Of a stretch of 49,408 nt of DNA, positions 16,139 through 26,272 are shown piece by piece. The DNA is from Bacteroidales bacterium (GTDB lineage: Bacteria > Bacteroidota > Bacteroidia > Bacteroidales > UBA932): assembly GCA_017451395.1 (NCBI GenBank), contig JAFSPR010000119.1, positions 1 through 49,408 on the forward strand, written 5' to 3'. The notes beneath the pieces were generated by a model. That model had not been told where the DNA came from. It worked only from the letters and a program-made list of their open reading frames with translations, and made no database searches. The position numbers and the translations under genes were made by a program. Numbering within the stretch: position 1 is the first letter of the stretch; every line of letters begins with the position of its first letter.

Positions 16139-17491
16139 ATGAAAAAGACCTTTGCAATGGCGCTGCTGCTCCTTTCATTTGGAGCGGCAGCCCAAAACAA
16201 GGCCGGAGGCATTTCGGCCGATATCCTTAGGGACCTCAGCGCTTCCTATGAAGGCAGCGCCCAGGACAAAGCCATACGCAACGCCCTCAACAGCACTCCC
16301 ATGACGGTGCTGGCTGCTTCGGCGGAGAAATCGGCCATGCCGGACACTCATTTCTCCAACGAGGTAAAGACAAAGGGCCGCACAGACCAGCAGTCCTCAG
16401 GAAGGTGCTGGCTCTTCACCGGGCTCAACGTACTCAGGGCCCAGATGATAGCCCGTCACAACCTGGATGAGTTCACTTTCTCCCAGAATTACCTCTTCTT
16501 CTATGACCAGTTGGAGAAATCCAATCTTTTCCTGCAGGGTGTCATTGATACCCGGAAACTTCCCATGGAAGACCGCAAGGTAGATTGGCTTTTCTCCAAT
16601 CCCATAGGGGACGGCGGTCAGTTCACCGGTGTGAGCAACCTCATCATGAAGTACGGTGTAGTGCCCTCGGAGGCCATGCCGGAAACTTATTCGGCCAACA
16701 ATACATCGGCTATGAGGTCCCAGCTTAGTCTTATCCTCAGGGAAGGCGGCCTCAAGCTCCGTGCCGCAAAGGACAAGGATGTCCAGGCCCTCAAGGTCAG
16801 CATTCTCAAGGACGTCTACCGCGTGCTGGCACTTTGCCTGGGCGTTCCTCCCACCGAATTCACCTGGAGCCATGACGGCAAAACCTACACACCTAAGGAT
16901 TTCTACAAGCAGTACCTTGGAGAAGACCTTGAGAACAACTACGTGATGGTGATGAACAATCCCACCCTGGAGTATGGCAAGGTGTACGAGATAGACTATG
17001 ACCGTCACGTCTACGACGGCCAGAACTGGGTTTACGTGAACCTCCCCATGGACCGTATCAAGGAAATGGCAATAGCCTCAATCAAAGACAACAAAGCCCT
17101 ATACTTCTCCTGCGACGTAGGCAAATTCCTGGACCGCAAGAAGGGTGTGGCCGATATTGAAAACTTCGACTACCAGTCCCTCCTTGGTGTGGATTACGGT
17201 ATGGACAAGCGTGACCGTATCCTCACCCACGCCAGCGGCTCCACACACGCAATGACGCTTATTGCCGTAGACATCAAGGACGGGAAGCCCGTGAAATGGA
17301 TGGTTGAAAACAGCTGGGGAGAAACCAGCGGCTACAAGGGCAATATCATAATGACGGATGAATGGTTTGACAACTATATGTTCCGGCTTGTGGTAGAAAA
17401 AAAGTACGTCCCCGGGGACGTACTCTCGATGATGGCTCAGAAACCGGTCCTTCTGCCGGCCTGGGATCCTATGTTTGCTCCTGAAGAGTAA
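16139..17491 (+). CDS. C1B-family cysteine peptidase (aminopeptidase C/bleomycin hydrolase), secreted
   Basis: This 450-aa protein has a signal peptide (MKKTFAMALLLLSFGAAAQ), so it acts in the periplasm or outside, unlike cytosolic PepC. The catalytic Cys90 is in SSGRCWLFTG after the conserved Gln in TDQQ. The His is in GSTHAMTL near 375, and the Asn in VENSWGE near 395. The family trims amino acids from peptide N-termini. It lies 2 nt after kbl, so peptide cleavage and threonine breakdown are co-expressed. The end is 1 bp from the stop of the convergent lipoprotein gene, with no room for a terminator between them. Confidence 0.93.
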   Translation: MKKTFAMALLLLSFGAAAQNKAGGISADILRDLSASYEGSAQDKAIRNALNSTPMTVLAASAEKSAMPDTHFSNEVKTKGRTDQQSSGRCWLFTGLNVLRAQMIARHNLDEFTFSQNYLFFYDQLEKSNLFLQGVIDTRKLPMEDRKVDWLFSNPIGDGGQFTGVSNLIMKYGVVPSEAMPETYSANNTSAMRSQLSLILREGGLKLRAAKDKDVQALKVSILKDVYRVLALCLGVPPTEFTWSHDGKTYTPKDFYKQYLGEDLENNYVMVMNNPTLEYGKVYEIDYDRHVYDGQNWVYVNLPMDRIKEMAIASIKDNKALYFSCDVGKFLDRKKGVADIENFDYQSLLGVDYGMDKRDRILTHASGSTHAMTLIAVDIKDGKPVKWMVENSWGETSGYKGNIIMTDEWFDNYMFRLVVEKKYVPGDVLSMMAQKPVLLPAWDPMFAPEE

Positions 17492-17492
17492 C

Positions 17493-18314
17493 TCACTCTT
17501 CTTCTTTCACCATTTCACAGGGGATATCCTTGTGATAGATAAAGTCAAAGGTGGTTATGTCGGTGTTTATCTCAAAATCGTCATAACCGCTTATTGCAAA
17601 TGAGTACCTTGCTCCCTCCTGGATGGTGGGATCTGAGGATGAGAACTCGATTATTGCGGGGCCTCTCACCTTACGTCCCTCTATGAGCCCGAAATCTTCC
17701 CACATATCAACGAGGTTACGGAAGTAGTACTCTGTACCGGCATATTCCTCAAGTATGTCTTCCTTAAGGTTGTAGTCAAAGCAGTAACCGTCTCGGCTTG
17801 AAGGGGTGATGGTAATCATATCCTTTTCAAGGCCGATCTTGAAGGTTAAGTCGGACATCACCAGGGGATTGGTGTGGAATACCTTTGAGACCGGGGTTCC
17901 GATAAACTGCTTAGCCTTGGGGTCTACCTGGAACACTACAATCTTGTGGTCCGCGTCCGGAATAAGATACGTGTAATCAATCTCCTGGGTGCCCTGGTAG
18001 CAGTAAATCTGCTCGAAGGGGACCTCGTAGCCTTCTTCTTCGCAGATGAGTTCCCAGCGCTCCTTGCAGAAGTCCACCTGGAACGCGGCGTTCTCCTCGT
18101 CGGTCATATTGAAGTAATCGGTAAGATTCACGTTGTCAAGTTTGCCGTAGCAGTAATACGCATTTGGATTGGAAGGCACAATCACCACCTTGGCCTTGGT
18201 GGAATGGACATTGGAAACCTGGATGTCAAATCCGGTGAGTTGCATATGTTTGGCGGGGCAGGCTGTAAGGACGAGTCCTGCGGCGGCAATTATCAGAATA
18301 TTAAAGTATCTCAT
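17493..18314 (-). CDS. Hypothetical lipoprotein
   Basis: I do not recognise this 273-aa protein. It has a lipoprotein signal (residues 1-18, lipobox LTAC with Cys19), so it should be membrane-anchored. The body is rich in Tyr, Asp and Glu and in short beta-strand patterns, with several acidic patches near the C-terminus (CEMVKEEE). No enzyme motif is visible. It overlaps the upstream lipase gene by 1 base and is the last member of the tyrS unit. It may work with the lipase-like lipoprotein, but this rests on position alone. Confidence 0.75.
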   Translation of the reverse strand: MRYFNILIIAAAGLVLTACPAKHMQLTGFDIQVSNVHSTKAKVVIVPSNPNAYYCYGKLDNVNLTDYFNMTDEENAAFQVDFCKERWELICEEEGYEVPFEQIYCYQGTQEIDYTYLIPDADHKIVVFQVDPKAKQFIGTPVSKVFHTNPLVMSDLTFKIGLEKDMITITPSSRDGYCFDYNLKEDILEEYAGTEYYFRNLVDMWEDFGLIEGRKVRGPAIIEFSSSDPTIQEGARYSFAISGYDDFEINTDITTFDFIYHKDIPCEMVKEEE

Positions 18315-19537
18315 TACAGTTCTTTGTTAACGGTGAACAGGAAACGGATGAAGCCGGTGCCGTGGGCGCCGTAGTTCCCGAAGTCGTAGGTTACGTTCTG
18401 GCCCTTGAAATAGGTCTCGGCCTTTACAGAATTGATGAAAGGAACGGTTTTGTCCTCACGGCTGTGGAACATGAACATAGGCGCCTTTGGTGTGAAGTCC
18501 AGCACGGAGTTGAACATCAGGGACCTGTACAGCCTGGCTGTCTTGGGATTCTTCTTGTCACGGCCTTCGTCGGTCATGATGTCCCTGAGGCTCCTGGCGC
18601 CGATGAAGGTGTTTATCTGCTTTACGGTGTAATCCTTGGAGTTAATCCACTCTTCGTAGTGCTCAAGGAGGTGCTCCTTGAAGAAATCCTTCATCTCAAG
18701 GCCAAGGTTTTCACCATAACTGACGCCCTGGACAATCATAGGGATGGCGCAGGGGATACCCGTAAGGTCTTCTTCCACGGAAACGTCGTAGGTGGCGGCA
18801 AGGTCATAGGGGCCTGCTCCGGCATATGTCTTCTTGATGGGAAGTGTGTCCCAGCATTCCTCCTGGATCATCCTCATCACGCCCACTGTGGTTGAGCCTC
18901 CCTGGGAATAACCAAAGAGGATTACCTTGTCGCTGAGGGGTCTACGGCCGATATGCTCAAGGTAAGGTTTCACCGCAAGACCCATATCCACCACGGCCCT
19001 TGCGGTGCTCTCCACGTGCATATAGGGGTGGATGCGGTCCTTTGTGACGCCAAAGCCTATGTAATCGGCAATGACCACGGCGTAGCCCTTGGCGGCGAGG
19101 ATTCCCTCAAGCGGGAAGGCTTCCGACGGGCACTCGGGATTGGAGCCGATGGTGAAGTGGCTCACCAGGATCATATTCTTGATCTCACCGGTCTTGGGAA
19201 GGATTATTTTTCCGGACAGGGTGAGGGGAGAGCCGTCTACGTCGTGACCTTTGTACGTGCCTGCAATATGTACAAGGGTGTTGCTTGTAATGTTGCCCAC
19301 AAGGCTGCGCGCTATTTCCACGCCGGAAGTTTTGGCAACCTTGGTGTCCGGTTCATTGTCGTCTTCAAGGAACTGGATCTCCGGATTCAGGGAGCCGTCG
19401 GGCATAAGTACGTCCGCGCACTTTGTGGACGTTACGTGGAAGGTGTCAAAATCTACGTACTCTACATCGGGATGATGGCAGGCCCAAAGAAGGCCGATGC
19501 CAAGTATTAGAATTAGAGGGATTCTTTTTGTCATCAT
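18314..19537 (-). CDS. Alpha/beta-hydrolase lipoprotein (secretory lipase-like)
   Basis: This 407-aa alpha/beta hydrolase has a lipoprotein signal (lipobox LLWAC). The catalytic triad is visible: nucleophile Ser in GYSQGGS near residue 210, Asp in HSREDKTVP near 365, and His in YGAHGTGF near 395. The layout recalls the secretory lipase (LIP) family. An ester substrate such as a lipid or acylated glycan is likely but cannot be named. It starts 1 nt after the outer-membrane protein gene and overlaps the hypothetical lipoprotein gene by 1 base. Confidence 0.87.
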   Translation of the reverse strand: MMTKRIPLILILGIGLLWACHHPDVEYVDFDTFHVTSTKCADVLMPDGSLNPEIQFLEDDNEPDTKVAKTSGVEIARSLVGNITSNTLVHIAGTYKGHDVDGSPLTLSGKIILPKTGEIKNMILVSHFTIGSNPECPSEAFPLEGILAAKGYAVVIADYIGFGVTKDRIHPYMHVESTARAVVDMGLAVKPYLEHIGRRPLSDKVILFGYSQGGSTTVGVMRMIQEECWDTLPIKKTYAGAGPYDLAATYDVSVEEDLTGIPCAIPMIVQGVSYGENLGLEMKDFFKEHLLEHYEEWINSKDYTVKQINTFIGARSLRDIMTDEGRDKKNPKTARLYRSLMFNSVLDFTPKAPMFMFHSREDKTVPFINSVKAETYFKGQNVTYDFGNYGAHGTGFIRFLFTVNKEL

Positions 19538-19538
19538 C

Positions 19539-20177
19539 TCACCAGATATAATTTACGCCAACAGAGAAGAGCCTGGAGGCAAACATATAAACGTCATTGG
19601 CACCTTTGAGGGCATTCAGGAGGCCGATTTCCGCGGTTCCGTTCCAGTGGCCCTTACCAACTCTCACGCCAACCAGGTTGAGGTTGAAGGCGGGGGCCGC
19701 CTCAAACTGCTTCTGGTTGTCGAAGGCCATCAGAAGGCCCAGTGAAAGGCCGGAATAGATGTCCACCCATTTACTGCGGAAATATGTGAACCGCACGGAG
19801 GGAAGTATGCAGAGGTTGTAGTTGTTAACCTGCGAAGGGTCTCCGACAAGTTTTCCGGATGAATCCCTCACGCCCTCTTTCCAGAATATGCCCTCGAAGT
19901 CTGTCTGGACGCCTGCGCTTACAACGTCCGTGAAGGAATACATATAGTCTGCAAAGATATGGCCGGTGTACCCGTGGCCGAATTTGCCTGTAGAGCGGAA
20001 TCCGGAGGGAAGGGCGGCGGGGTTGAACGTGCCCGGAGCGCTGGCGTGGAAGGCCAGGGTCTCGAAGAGCATATCTCCCCAGCCCAGCCTTACGGAATGG
20101 CGGGAGGGGGGATTGCCTGCCGCGCAAACTACGGAGAGGCAGGCAATAAGAGAGATTGAAAGCAGTAGTTTTTTCAT
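19539..20177 (-). CDS. Hypothetical outer-membrane beta-barrel protein
   Basis: This 212-aa protein has a signal peptide (MKKLLLSISLIACLSVVCAAG). Alternating hydrophobic strands follow, with aromatic girdle residues and an end in SVGVNYIW, typical of small 8-stranded outer-membrane barrels. No specific family is recognised. The ATG at 20177 is chosen because it gives a clean signal peptide and a 4-base overlap (ATGA) with the LolC/E gene; the longer frame starting at 20240 runs inside that gene. It is the fourth gene of the tyrS unit. Confidence 0.8.
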   Translation of the reverse strand: MKKLLLSISLIACLSVVCAAGNPPSRHSVRLGWGDMLFETLAFHASAPGTFNPAALPSGFRSTGKFGHGYTGHIFADYMYSFTDVVSAGVQTDFEGIFWKEGVRDSSGKLVGDPSQVNNYNLCILPSVRFTYFRSKWVDIYSGLSLGLLMAFDNQKQFEAAPAFNLNLVGVRVGKGHWNGTAEIGLLNALKGANDVYMFASRLFSVGVNYIW

Positions 20178-21364
20178 ATCTTTCTTGATGGTAAAAGAGC
20201 CATTAAATATCCAATTGCAGATACCCCGAGGGCTATCCACAGAATATCCGTTATCTTAAGTGCTACCGGGTAAGCGTCCACTACAAAATTTCCGGGCATC
20301 GCAATTATGCCGAACCGCTGTTGCACAAGCACCGTGCCAACGCCAATCACAAGGCCGATGACCATCCCGAGGAGGGAAACCATCCAGCCTTCCAGGAGGA
20401 AAATCCGGCGTATCATTCCGTCCGGGGCGCCCATTGCGCGAAGCGTACCCATATCGGCCTCCTTCTCAATAATGAGCATCCTTAAGGAACTGTAGATGTT
20501 GAACGCAATTATTATGACTACAAAGATGAGGATGAGGAAAATTGCAAGTTTTTCGTATCTCATCATCTTGTAGATGGATTCTTCCTGGCGGAAACGGTTG
20601 AGGACCTTAAGGTCCGGGCCGATTGCAGCCTGAAGATCTTTCTCAAGGGCTTCTGCAGAGCCCGGAGCCGTCCAGATTTCAAGGGATGAGACCTCCGTCT
20701 GAAGTTCCAGAAGTTCCCTCATAGCCTCGATGGGGACAAGCATAAGTTTGGCATCTACCTCCGAATTGACGGAAATGACGCCTCCGGTGAGGGCTTTTAC
20801 CTTCCGGAGCGACGTCTGGGGGTTTGCAAGGGAGATGTTTTCCTTCCGGGAAGGATAATAGATCTCAAAGGGCGTCACAAAACGGGGATTGAGGCCGATA
20901 CTGTGCGCCAGCGCCGCGCCGGCAACCGCCGCCGGCCTGTCTCCGCGGTGGAAGGTCCAGGCTCCGTCTATGACGCTTTCCCTCAGGGGGGATTCCTCCT
21001 GGGCGGCCTCGTCTATGCCCTTTACCCTGGCAAGGCTCTGGCGGCCCTCATAGGAGAGGAACACCTGCTCCTCAAGTACGCTTGAGAGCCTCTGGACACG
21101 GCTGTCTTCAAGGATGGGGGCAAAAACAGCACTGTCCGGGGTGAAAAATTTCCCGGAGGCGGGCCTTATAACAAAATCAGGGTCCGACGCCTCCAGGGAC
21201 TGTCCCACAAGGGAGTTGAATCCGTTGAAAACGGAAAGTATTATTACCAGTGCCGCAGTTCCTATTGCCATGCCTGCCACGCCGATTCCCGAAATCATAT
21301 TGATTACGTTATGGCTTTTCCGGGAAAAGAGATACCGGACGGCAAATATGAACGACAACTTCAC
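20174..21364 (-). CDS. LolC/LolE-family lipoprotein-releasing ABC permease
   Basis: This 396-aa inner-membrane protein has the MacB/FtsX topology: one N-terminal membrane segment (about 20-45), a large periplasmic domain (50-260), then three membrane segments (about 270-390). The N-terminus FIFAVRYLFSRKSHNVINMISGIGV is typical of LolC/E, which extract lipoproteins from the inner membrane for transfer to LolA. Only one permease is seen here and no LolD ATPase is adjacent, so the ATPase must be elsewhere. It overlaps rbfA by 4 bases. A LolA-like gene lies at 38724. Confidence 0.9.
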   Translation of the reverse strand: MKLSFIFAVRYLFSRKSHNVINMISGIGVAGMAIGTAALVIILSVFNGFNSLVGQSLEASDPDFVIRPASGKFFTPDSAVFAPILEDSRVQRLSSVLEEQVFLSYEGRQSLARVKGIDEAAQEESPLRESVIDGAWTFHRGDRPAAVAGAALAHSIGLNPRFVTPFEIYYPSRKENISLANPQTSLRKVKALTGGVISVNSEVDAKLMLVPIEAMRELLELQTEVSSLEIWTAPGSAEALEKDLQAAIGPDLKVLNRFRQEESIYKMMRYEKLAIFLILIFVVIIIAFNIYSSLRMLIIEKEADMGTLRAMGAPDGMIRRIFLLEGWMVSLLGMVIGLVIGVGTVLVQQRFGIIAMPGNFVVDAYPVALKITDILWIALGVSAIGYLMALLPSRKI

Positions 21365-21708
21365 TTCTTCAGTAATTCTTCTATATGCTCTGCATAGTCC
21401 AGGGTGGTGTCCAGTATGAAGATGAGTTCCGGGACAATCCTGAACTGCTTGGCTACAAGGTGGCCAAGTTCTCCGCGGAGTGCCTTGTTGCCCTCCTGGA
21501 GGATCTGCATCACGGGGCCCTGTTTCTCAGAGGGGAATATGCTCACGAAGACCTTGGCCACGGAAAGGTCCGGACTTACACGTACCTCGCTAACCGTTAC
21601 CATTGCTCCGCCGAATGCGGCCATTCCCTTTGATCGTATAAGTTCCGCAAGGTCCTTCTGCAATTCTCTTCCGACTTTCAACTGCCGGGTGCTTGCTGGT
21701 TTTTCCAT
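21361..21708 (-). CDS. rbfA: 30S ribosome-binding factor A
   Basis: This 115-aa protein has the KH-like RbfA fold pattern: RQLKVGRELQKDLAELI at the start, VTVSEVRVSPDLSVAKVFVSIFP in the middle, and RIVPELIFILDTTLDYAEHIEELL at the end. RbfA helps mature the 5' end of 16S rRNA in the 30S subunit. It lies 2 nt after tyrS and overlaps the LolC/E gene by 4 bases; the rbfA-lolC order is often seen in Bacteroidota. The length is normal. Confidence 0.94.
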   Translation of the reverse strand: MEKPASTRQLKVGRELQKDLAELIRSKGMAAFGGAMVTVSEVRVSPDLSVAKVFVSIFPSEKQGPVMQILQEGNKALRGELGHLVAKQFRIVPELIFILDTTLDYAEHIEELLKK

Positions 21709-21710
21709 AC

Positions 21711-22997
21711 CTACCTGATGTTGATGATGAAGTAGTTCTTCTTTCCCTTCTGGGCAAGGATGTAGTGGCCGTTCACTATATCGGCCTCGGTTACATCTGC
21801 GGCAATATCAGTGACCTTGTCCTTGTTGATGGCTATTCCGCCGCCCTGGATCATCTTGCGGGCCTCTCCCTTGGAGGGGAGGATGGCGGTTTTGACGGCA
21901 AGGAGGTCCATGATGTTAACGGGGAGATCTGCCTTGGGAAGGTCAAATGAAGGAACGTCCCCGAACACGGAGAGGAAGGTTCTCTCGTCCAGTTTACGGA
22001 GGGCCTCAGAGTTTCCGCTGAAGAGCATCCTGGAGGCTTCGATAGCGTTTTGGAGTGCTTCCTCACCGTGGCACATGCGTGTTACTTCCTCTGCAAGGAC
22101 CTTCTGGAGTTCGCGTGCGCCGGGGTTCTCCCTGTGGCGGGCGATGAGGCTCTCTATGGTCTCACGGTCCAGCATGGTGAAGATCTTTATGTAACTTTCG
22201 GCGTCGTTGTCGGCCACATTGAGCCAGAACTGGTAGAACTCATACGGGGAGGTGCGCTCCGGATCCAGCCAGATGTTGCCCTTCTCCGTTTTTCCGAACT
22301 TTGTTCCGTCGGCCTTGCGGATGAGGGGGCAGGTGAGGGCGAAGGCCTGGCCTCCGTCCATACGGCGGATGAGTTCCGTGCCGGTGGTGATGTTGCCCCA
22401 CTGGTCACTTCCGCCAAGCTGGAGGATGCAGCCCTTGTTCTTCCACAGCCAGTAGAAATCATAGCCCTGCATAAGCTGGTAGGAGAATTCCGTGAAGGAC
22501 ATACCTTCACTGGAATCACGTGACAGGCGCTTTTTGACGCTGTCCTTAGCCATCATGTAGTTAACGGTGATGTGCTTTCCTATGTCACGGATAAAGTTGA
22601 TAAAGGTGTAGTCCTTCATCCAGTCATAGTTATTCACAAGCTCCGCCTTGTTGGGGGCGTCCGAGTCAAAGTCCAGAAAGCGTGAAAGCTGGGCCTTGAT
22701 GCCTTCCACGTTGTGACGGAGGGTTTCCTCGTCAAGGAGGTTTCTCTCCGCGCTTTTCATTGAGGGGTCACCGATCATACCGGTGGCGCCGCCAACCAGG
22801 GCGTAGGGCTTGTGGCCGCAGTTCTGGAAATGCTTCAGTATCATTACGCTCACAAGGTGGCCGATGTGGAGGGAATCGGCCGTGGGGTCAATTCCTACAT
22901 AAGCCGCCTGGGGGCCTTCCATAAGTTTCTCTTCTGTTCCGGGCATGATATCCTGTATCATCCCGCGCCATTTTAGCTCCTCTACAAAATTCTTCAT
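21711..22997 (-). CDS. tyrS: Tyrosyl-tRNA synthetase
   Basis: This 428-aa class I synthetase charges tRNA-Tyr. The HIGH motif is DSLHIGHL near residue 40 and the KMSKS equivalent is KFGKT near 230. The C-terminal 60 residues form an S4 RNA-binding domain ([18 protein letters not shown]). The ATG at 22997 ([12 protein letters not shown]) is chosen: the longer frame to 23066 passes through the promoter box at 23018-23025. It is the first gene of a six-gene minus-strand unit that runs down to 17493. Confidence 0.96.
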   Translation of the reverse strand: MKNFVEELKWRGMIQDIMPGTEEKLMEGPQAAYVGIDPTADSLHIGHLVSVMILKHFQNCGHKPYALVGGATGMIGDPSMKSAERNLLDEETLRHNVEGIKAQLSRFLDFDSDAPNKAELVNNYDWMKDYTFINFIRDIGKHITVNYMMAKDSVKKRLSRDSSEGMSFTEFSYQLMQGYDFYWLWKNKGCILQLGGSDQWGNITTGTELIRRMDGGQAFALTCPLIRKADGTKFGKTEKGNIWLDPERTSPYEFYQFWLNVADNDAESYIKIFTMLDRETIESLIARHRENPGARELQKVLAEEVTRMCHGEEALQNAIEASRMLFSGNSEALRKLDERTFLSVFGDVPSFDLPKADLPVNIMDLLAVKTAILPSKGEARKMIQGGGIAINKDKVTDIAADVTEADIVNGHYILAQKGKKNYFIINIR

Positions 22998-23017
22998 AAG
23001 TAAAAATATATAACTTA

Positions 23018-23045
23018 CAAAGATACAGATTTTTTTGTACTTTTG
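23018..23045. promoter_or_regulatory. Divergent -7 boxes for tyrS (-) and the M16 protease gene (+)
   Basis: Minus strand TATCTTTG at 23025-23018 serves tyrS (leader about 15 nt). Plus strand TACTTTTG at 23038-23045 serves the protease gene (leader about 16 nt). Both fit TAnnTTTG. Confidence 0.65.
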
Positions 23046-23066
23046 TTTGTTAAAAAGTGATTCCAA

Positions 23067-25952
23067 ATGAAGAAACTGATTCTACTTTCCATCCTGGCAA
23101 TATGTGCCATCGCCTGCGGCCCCCGCTATGAAACCGTTAAAGGAGACCCCCTTGGTGCAAAGATCTGCACACTGGACAACGGACTGAAGATATATATGTC
23201 CGTGAATAAGGACGAACCCCGTATCCAGACTTACATTGCCGTCCATGCCGGCGGAAAGGATGACCCCGCCGACAATACAGGTCTGGCACATTACCTTGAG
23301 CACATGATGTTCAAGGGCACGGAGAAGTTCGGCACCCAGGACTATGAGGCGGAAAAACCGCTTCTGGCCAAGATAGATTCCCTCTATGACGTATACCGCA
23401 CCCTTACGGATCCGGCCGATAGGGAAGCACTTTACCATCAGATAGACTCCGTGAGCCTGGAGGCCTCAAAGATCGCCATTCCCAACGAGTACGACAAACT
23501 GATGTCGATAATCGGCTCTGAAGGCTCAAACGCCTTTACGTCCAACGACGTAACCTGCTACGTGGAGGAAATCCCTTCAAACCAGGTGGATGCCTGGGCG
23601 CGCATTCAGGCCGACCGCTTTATGAACTGCGTCTTCCGCGGTTTCCACACTGAACTGGAGGCTGTCTACGAGGAAAAGAACATGGGCCTCACCGATGACG
23701 GCGAAAAGGCTATCGACGCCCTTGACAGTATGCTCTTTGTCCATCATCCATATGGCACCCAGACCGTTATCGGCACGCAGGATCACCTTAAGAACCCTTC
23801 CCTCAGCGCCATCCGCCGCCAGAAAGATACCTATTACGTCCCAAATAACGTCGCCATCTGCCTCTCCGGAGACTTTGACCCGGATGAGATGGTGAGGACC
23901 ATAAAGAAGTACTTCGGGCAGTGGAAACCCAATCCCGCGCTCCCTGAGCGCAGCATTGCCCCGGAAGACCCCATCCTTGAACCCAAGGTGAAGGACGTGT
24001 ACGGCTATGATGCGGAGTTCGTTATGCTTGGCTGGCGCACTCCCGGAGAGTCATTCCCCGAAAGCGAGATTTCTGAGATTGCCGGGGATCTCCTTTTCAA
24101 CGGCAAGGCCGGCCTTGTGGACCGTAACCTCCTTCAGTCCCAGGCCATCCTTGGCGGTGGATTTTTTGGTTACAACCGCTCCGACTGGGGCCTGATGCTG
24201 GCCGAGGGTATGCCCAAGGAAGGCCAGAGCCTCCAGGAAGTGCTTGACCTTCTCCTTGGAGAGGTGGATAAACTCCGTAAGGGAGAGTTCTCAGAGGAAC
24301 TCCTTGAAGCCGTGAAGGCAAATGGTAAACTCTCAATGATGCAGGGCCTTACCTCCAACCGCTACCGCACAACCCTCTTTATGAACTCCTTCATCAACGG
24401 CACTTCCTGGAAATGGGAGGCCGGAAAACTTGACAGGATGAGTAAGGTGACAAAGGAAGATGTTGTGGCCTGGGCCAACAAATATCTCCCGGAGAATGGC
24501 TATGCCGTTGTGTTCAAGCACCTTGGGGAGGATAAGAGCATAAAGAAGATAGACGCCCCCAAGATTACCCCCATCTACACCAACAGGGACAAGCAGAGCG
24601 CCTTCCTTGCAGAGATCGCAGCCAGCGAGCCCGCTCCCATAGAGCCCGTCTTCGTGGACTATGAGAAGGATATGACCGTGGCCGATTTTAATGGCCTGAG
24701 GCTCCTTTACAAGAAGAACGAGAGGAATGACATAGCCTCCATTGCCTTCCGTTATGACCGCGGATCCGACAATGACCCGGTTCTTTCCGTTGCGGCCGAT
24801 TATTTCTCATACCTTGGCTCTGACAGATACAGCGCGGAGGACTTTGCGATGACCCTCTACGGCCTTGCCTGCAGCGCAACTCCCCGCGTTGGGGGAAACA
24901 CCACGGCAATATCTCTCGAAGGCCTTTCAGAGAACCTTCCCGCCGCCCTTGAAGCGCTTGAGTATCAACTTCGCAACGTGCAGCCGGATGAAGATATCCT
25001 TTCAGAGTTCAAGGCCGATATCCTCCGCTCCCGCGAGGATTCCAAGAAGAACCAGAGGGCCTGCAGCAGCGCTCTCCAGAATTATCTCATCTACGGTCCG
25101 GAGTACATCAAGGCCGGAACCCTCACTAACGCGGCTGTATCGGCCCTGGAATCGGAAGACGTCCTTGAATCCCTGGAGGATCTCCTTGAAAAGCGGCATA
25201 CCATATTATATTATGGTCCGGCTTCGCTGGATCAGGTGAAGGAGATGCTCTCAAAGTATCATCCCACGAAGGACCTTGAGCCTCTTGAAAAGACTCATCC
25301 CGTTAAGCGCCTCACCCCTTCTTCAAAGGTTTATGTGAGCCATTATGATTCCCGCCAGTTCAATTACGTTCAGTACTCGGACCGCGGGGAAGGCTTCTCC
25401 CTTGAGGAAGCGCCTTACATAGATCTTTTCAACGAGTACTACGGCGGCGGAATGAACGCCATAGTGTTCCAGGAAATGAGGGAGTCCCGCGCCCTTGCTT
25501 ACGGCGCCGGCGCCTGGCTGTCGGAGCCCGCCTTCAAGGCCGATACCTACTCCTTCCGTGCGCACATAGCCTCCCAGAACGACAAACTCCGCAAGGCCGT
25601 GGAGGGCTTTGAGGAAATAATCGAAACCCTGCCGGAAGCCCCCGAGAACCTGGAAATTGCAAAGGCCGCCATCCTTGGGAAACTCCGCACACAGCGCGTG
25701 ATAGGGGAGCAGGTGCTCTACAGTTATCTCCAGGCCCAGGAACTTGGACTCACGGAGCCCCGCGAGAAACTCCTCTTTGAAAAGGTCAGCGCCCTTACTA
25801 TGGAAGACCTCAAGGCCACCCACGCCAAGTGGATTGCCGGCCGCACCTACAACTACGCCATCCTGGGAGACACCCGGGACATAGATATGGCCTACCTGAA
25901 GACACTGGGTCCCGTCCAGATAGTGCCCCTGACGGAGATCTTCGGATATTGA
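23067..25952 (+). CDS. M16-family (pitrilysin-like) zinc metallopeptidase, lipoprotein
   Basis: This 961-aa protein has a lipoprotein signal ([17 protein letters not shown]). The inverted zinc motif HXXEH is present as [19 protein letters not shown] near residue 75, with the downstream Glu ligand probably in the [12 protein letters not shown] region near 195. Two M16 halves are visible, one active (about 30-480) and one inactive (about 520-960). The family degrades peptides inside a closed chamber. It is probably periplasmic and linked to peptide use. It is a single gene with its own promoter and a strong terminator after it. Confidence 0.94.
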   Translation: MKKLILLSILAICAIACGPRYETVKGDPLGAKICTLDNGLKIYMSVNKDEPRIQTYIAVHAGGKDDPADNTGLAHYLEHMMFKGTEKFGTQDYEAEKPLLAKIDSLYDVYRTLTDPADREALYHQIDSVSLEASKIAIPNEYDKLMSIIGSEGSNAFTSNDVTCYVEEIPSNQVDAWARIQADRFMNCVFRGFHTELEAVYEEKNMGLTDDGEKAIDALDSMLFVHHPYGTQTVIGTQDHLKNPSLSAIRRQKDTYYVPNNVAICLSGDFDPDEMVRTIKKYFGQWKPNPALPERSIAPEDPILEPKVKDVYGYDAEFVMLGWRTPGESFPESEISEIAGDLLFNGKAGLVDRNLLQSQAILGGGFFGYNRSDWGLMLAEGMPKEGQSLQEVLDLLLGEVDKLRKGEFSEELLEAVKANGKLSMMQGLTSNRYRTTLFMNSFINGTSWKWEAGKLDRMSKVTKEDVVAWANKYLPENGYAVVFKHLGEDKSIKKIDAPKITPIYTNRDKQSAFLAEIAASEPAPIEPVFVDYEKDMTVADFNGLRLLYKKNERNDIASIAFRYDRGSDNDPVLSVAADYFSYLGSDRYSAEDFAMTLYGLACSATPRVGGNTTAISLEGLSENLPAALEALEYQLRNVQPDEDILSEFKADILRSREDSKKNQRACSSALQNYLIYGPEYIKAGTLTNAAVSALESEDVLESLEDLLEKRHTILYYGPASLDQVKEMLSKYHPTKDLEPLEKTHPVKRLTPSSKVYVSHYDSRQFNYVQYSDRGEGFSLEEAPYIDLFNEYYGGGMNAIVFQEMRESRALAYGAGAWLSEPAFKADTYSFRAHIASQNDKLRKAVEGFEEIIETLPEAPENLEIAKAAILGKLRTQRVIGEQVLYSYLQAQELGLTEPREKLLFEKVSALTMEDLKATHAKWIAGRTYNYAILGDTRDIDMAYLKTLGPVQIVPLTEIFGY

Positions 25953-25983
25953 TGTGTGGTGATAAGTAATTGAATTACTGCAG

Positions 25984-26031
25984 TTTATGCAAAACAGGGT
26001 GCACATTTTTGTGCACCCTGTTTTGCATAAA
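25984..26031. terminator. Bidirectional terminator: perfect 22-bp hairpin
   Basis: Two exactly complementary 22-nt arms (25984-26005 and 26010-26031) flank a TTTT loop. The GC core (CAGGGTGCACA with TGTGCACCCTG) is bracketed by AAAA and TTTT, so it works as an intrinsic terminator on both strands. It sits between the convergent M16 gene and the XRE gene. Confidence 0.85.
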
Positions 26032-26065
26032 TCATTGAACCAGAATAGTTTAAGCTCCACGCGGG

Positions 26066-26272
26066 CTAATCCGGTTTATACTCCAGCAGGTCCCCCGGCT
26101 GGCAGTCCAGGGCCTTGCAGAGGGCGTCCATCGTGGACAGCCTCACGGCCTTGGCCTTGCCGGTCTTGAGGATGGAGAGATTGGCGGGGGTGATGCCTAT
26201 CTTCTCCGCCAGTTCACCGGAAGACATCTTCCGGCGGGCCAGCATTACATCTATATTAGTGATGATGGGCAT
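26066..26272 (-). CDS. Small XRE (Cro/CI)-family DNA-binding protein
   Basis: This 68-aa protein is a single helix-turn-helix domain: MLARRKMSSGELAEKIGITP, then NLSILKTGKAKAVRLSTM and the closing ALDCQPGDLLEY. This is the compact HTH_26-type XRE family. No sensing domain is present. Its start overlaps the flotillin stop by 1 base (TAATG), so it is translated with the NfeD-flotillin pair. It may bind the palindrome at 28240-28263 in front of that unit, which would make an autoregulated operon, but this is inference. Confidence 0.9.
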   Translation of the reverse strand: MPIITNIDVMLARRKMSSGELAEKIGITPANLSILKTGKAKAVRLSTMDALCKALDCQPGDLLEYKPD

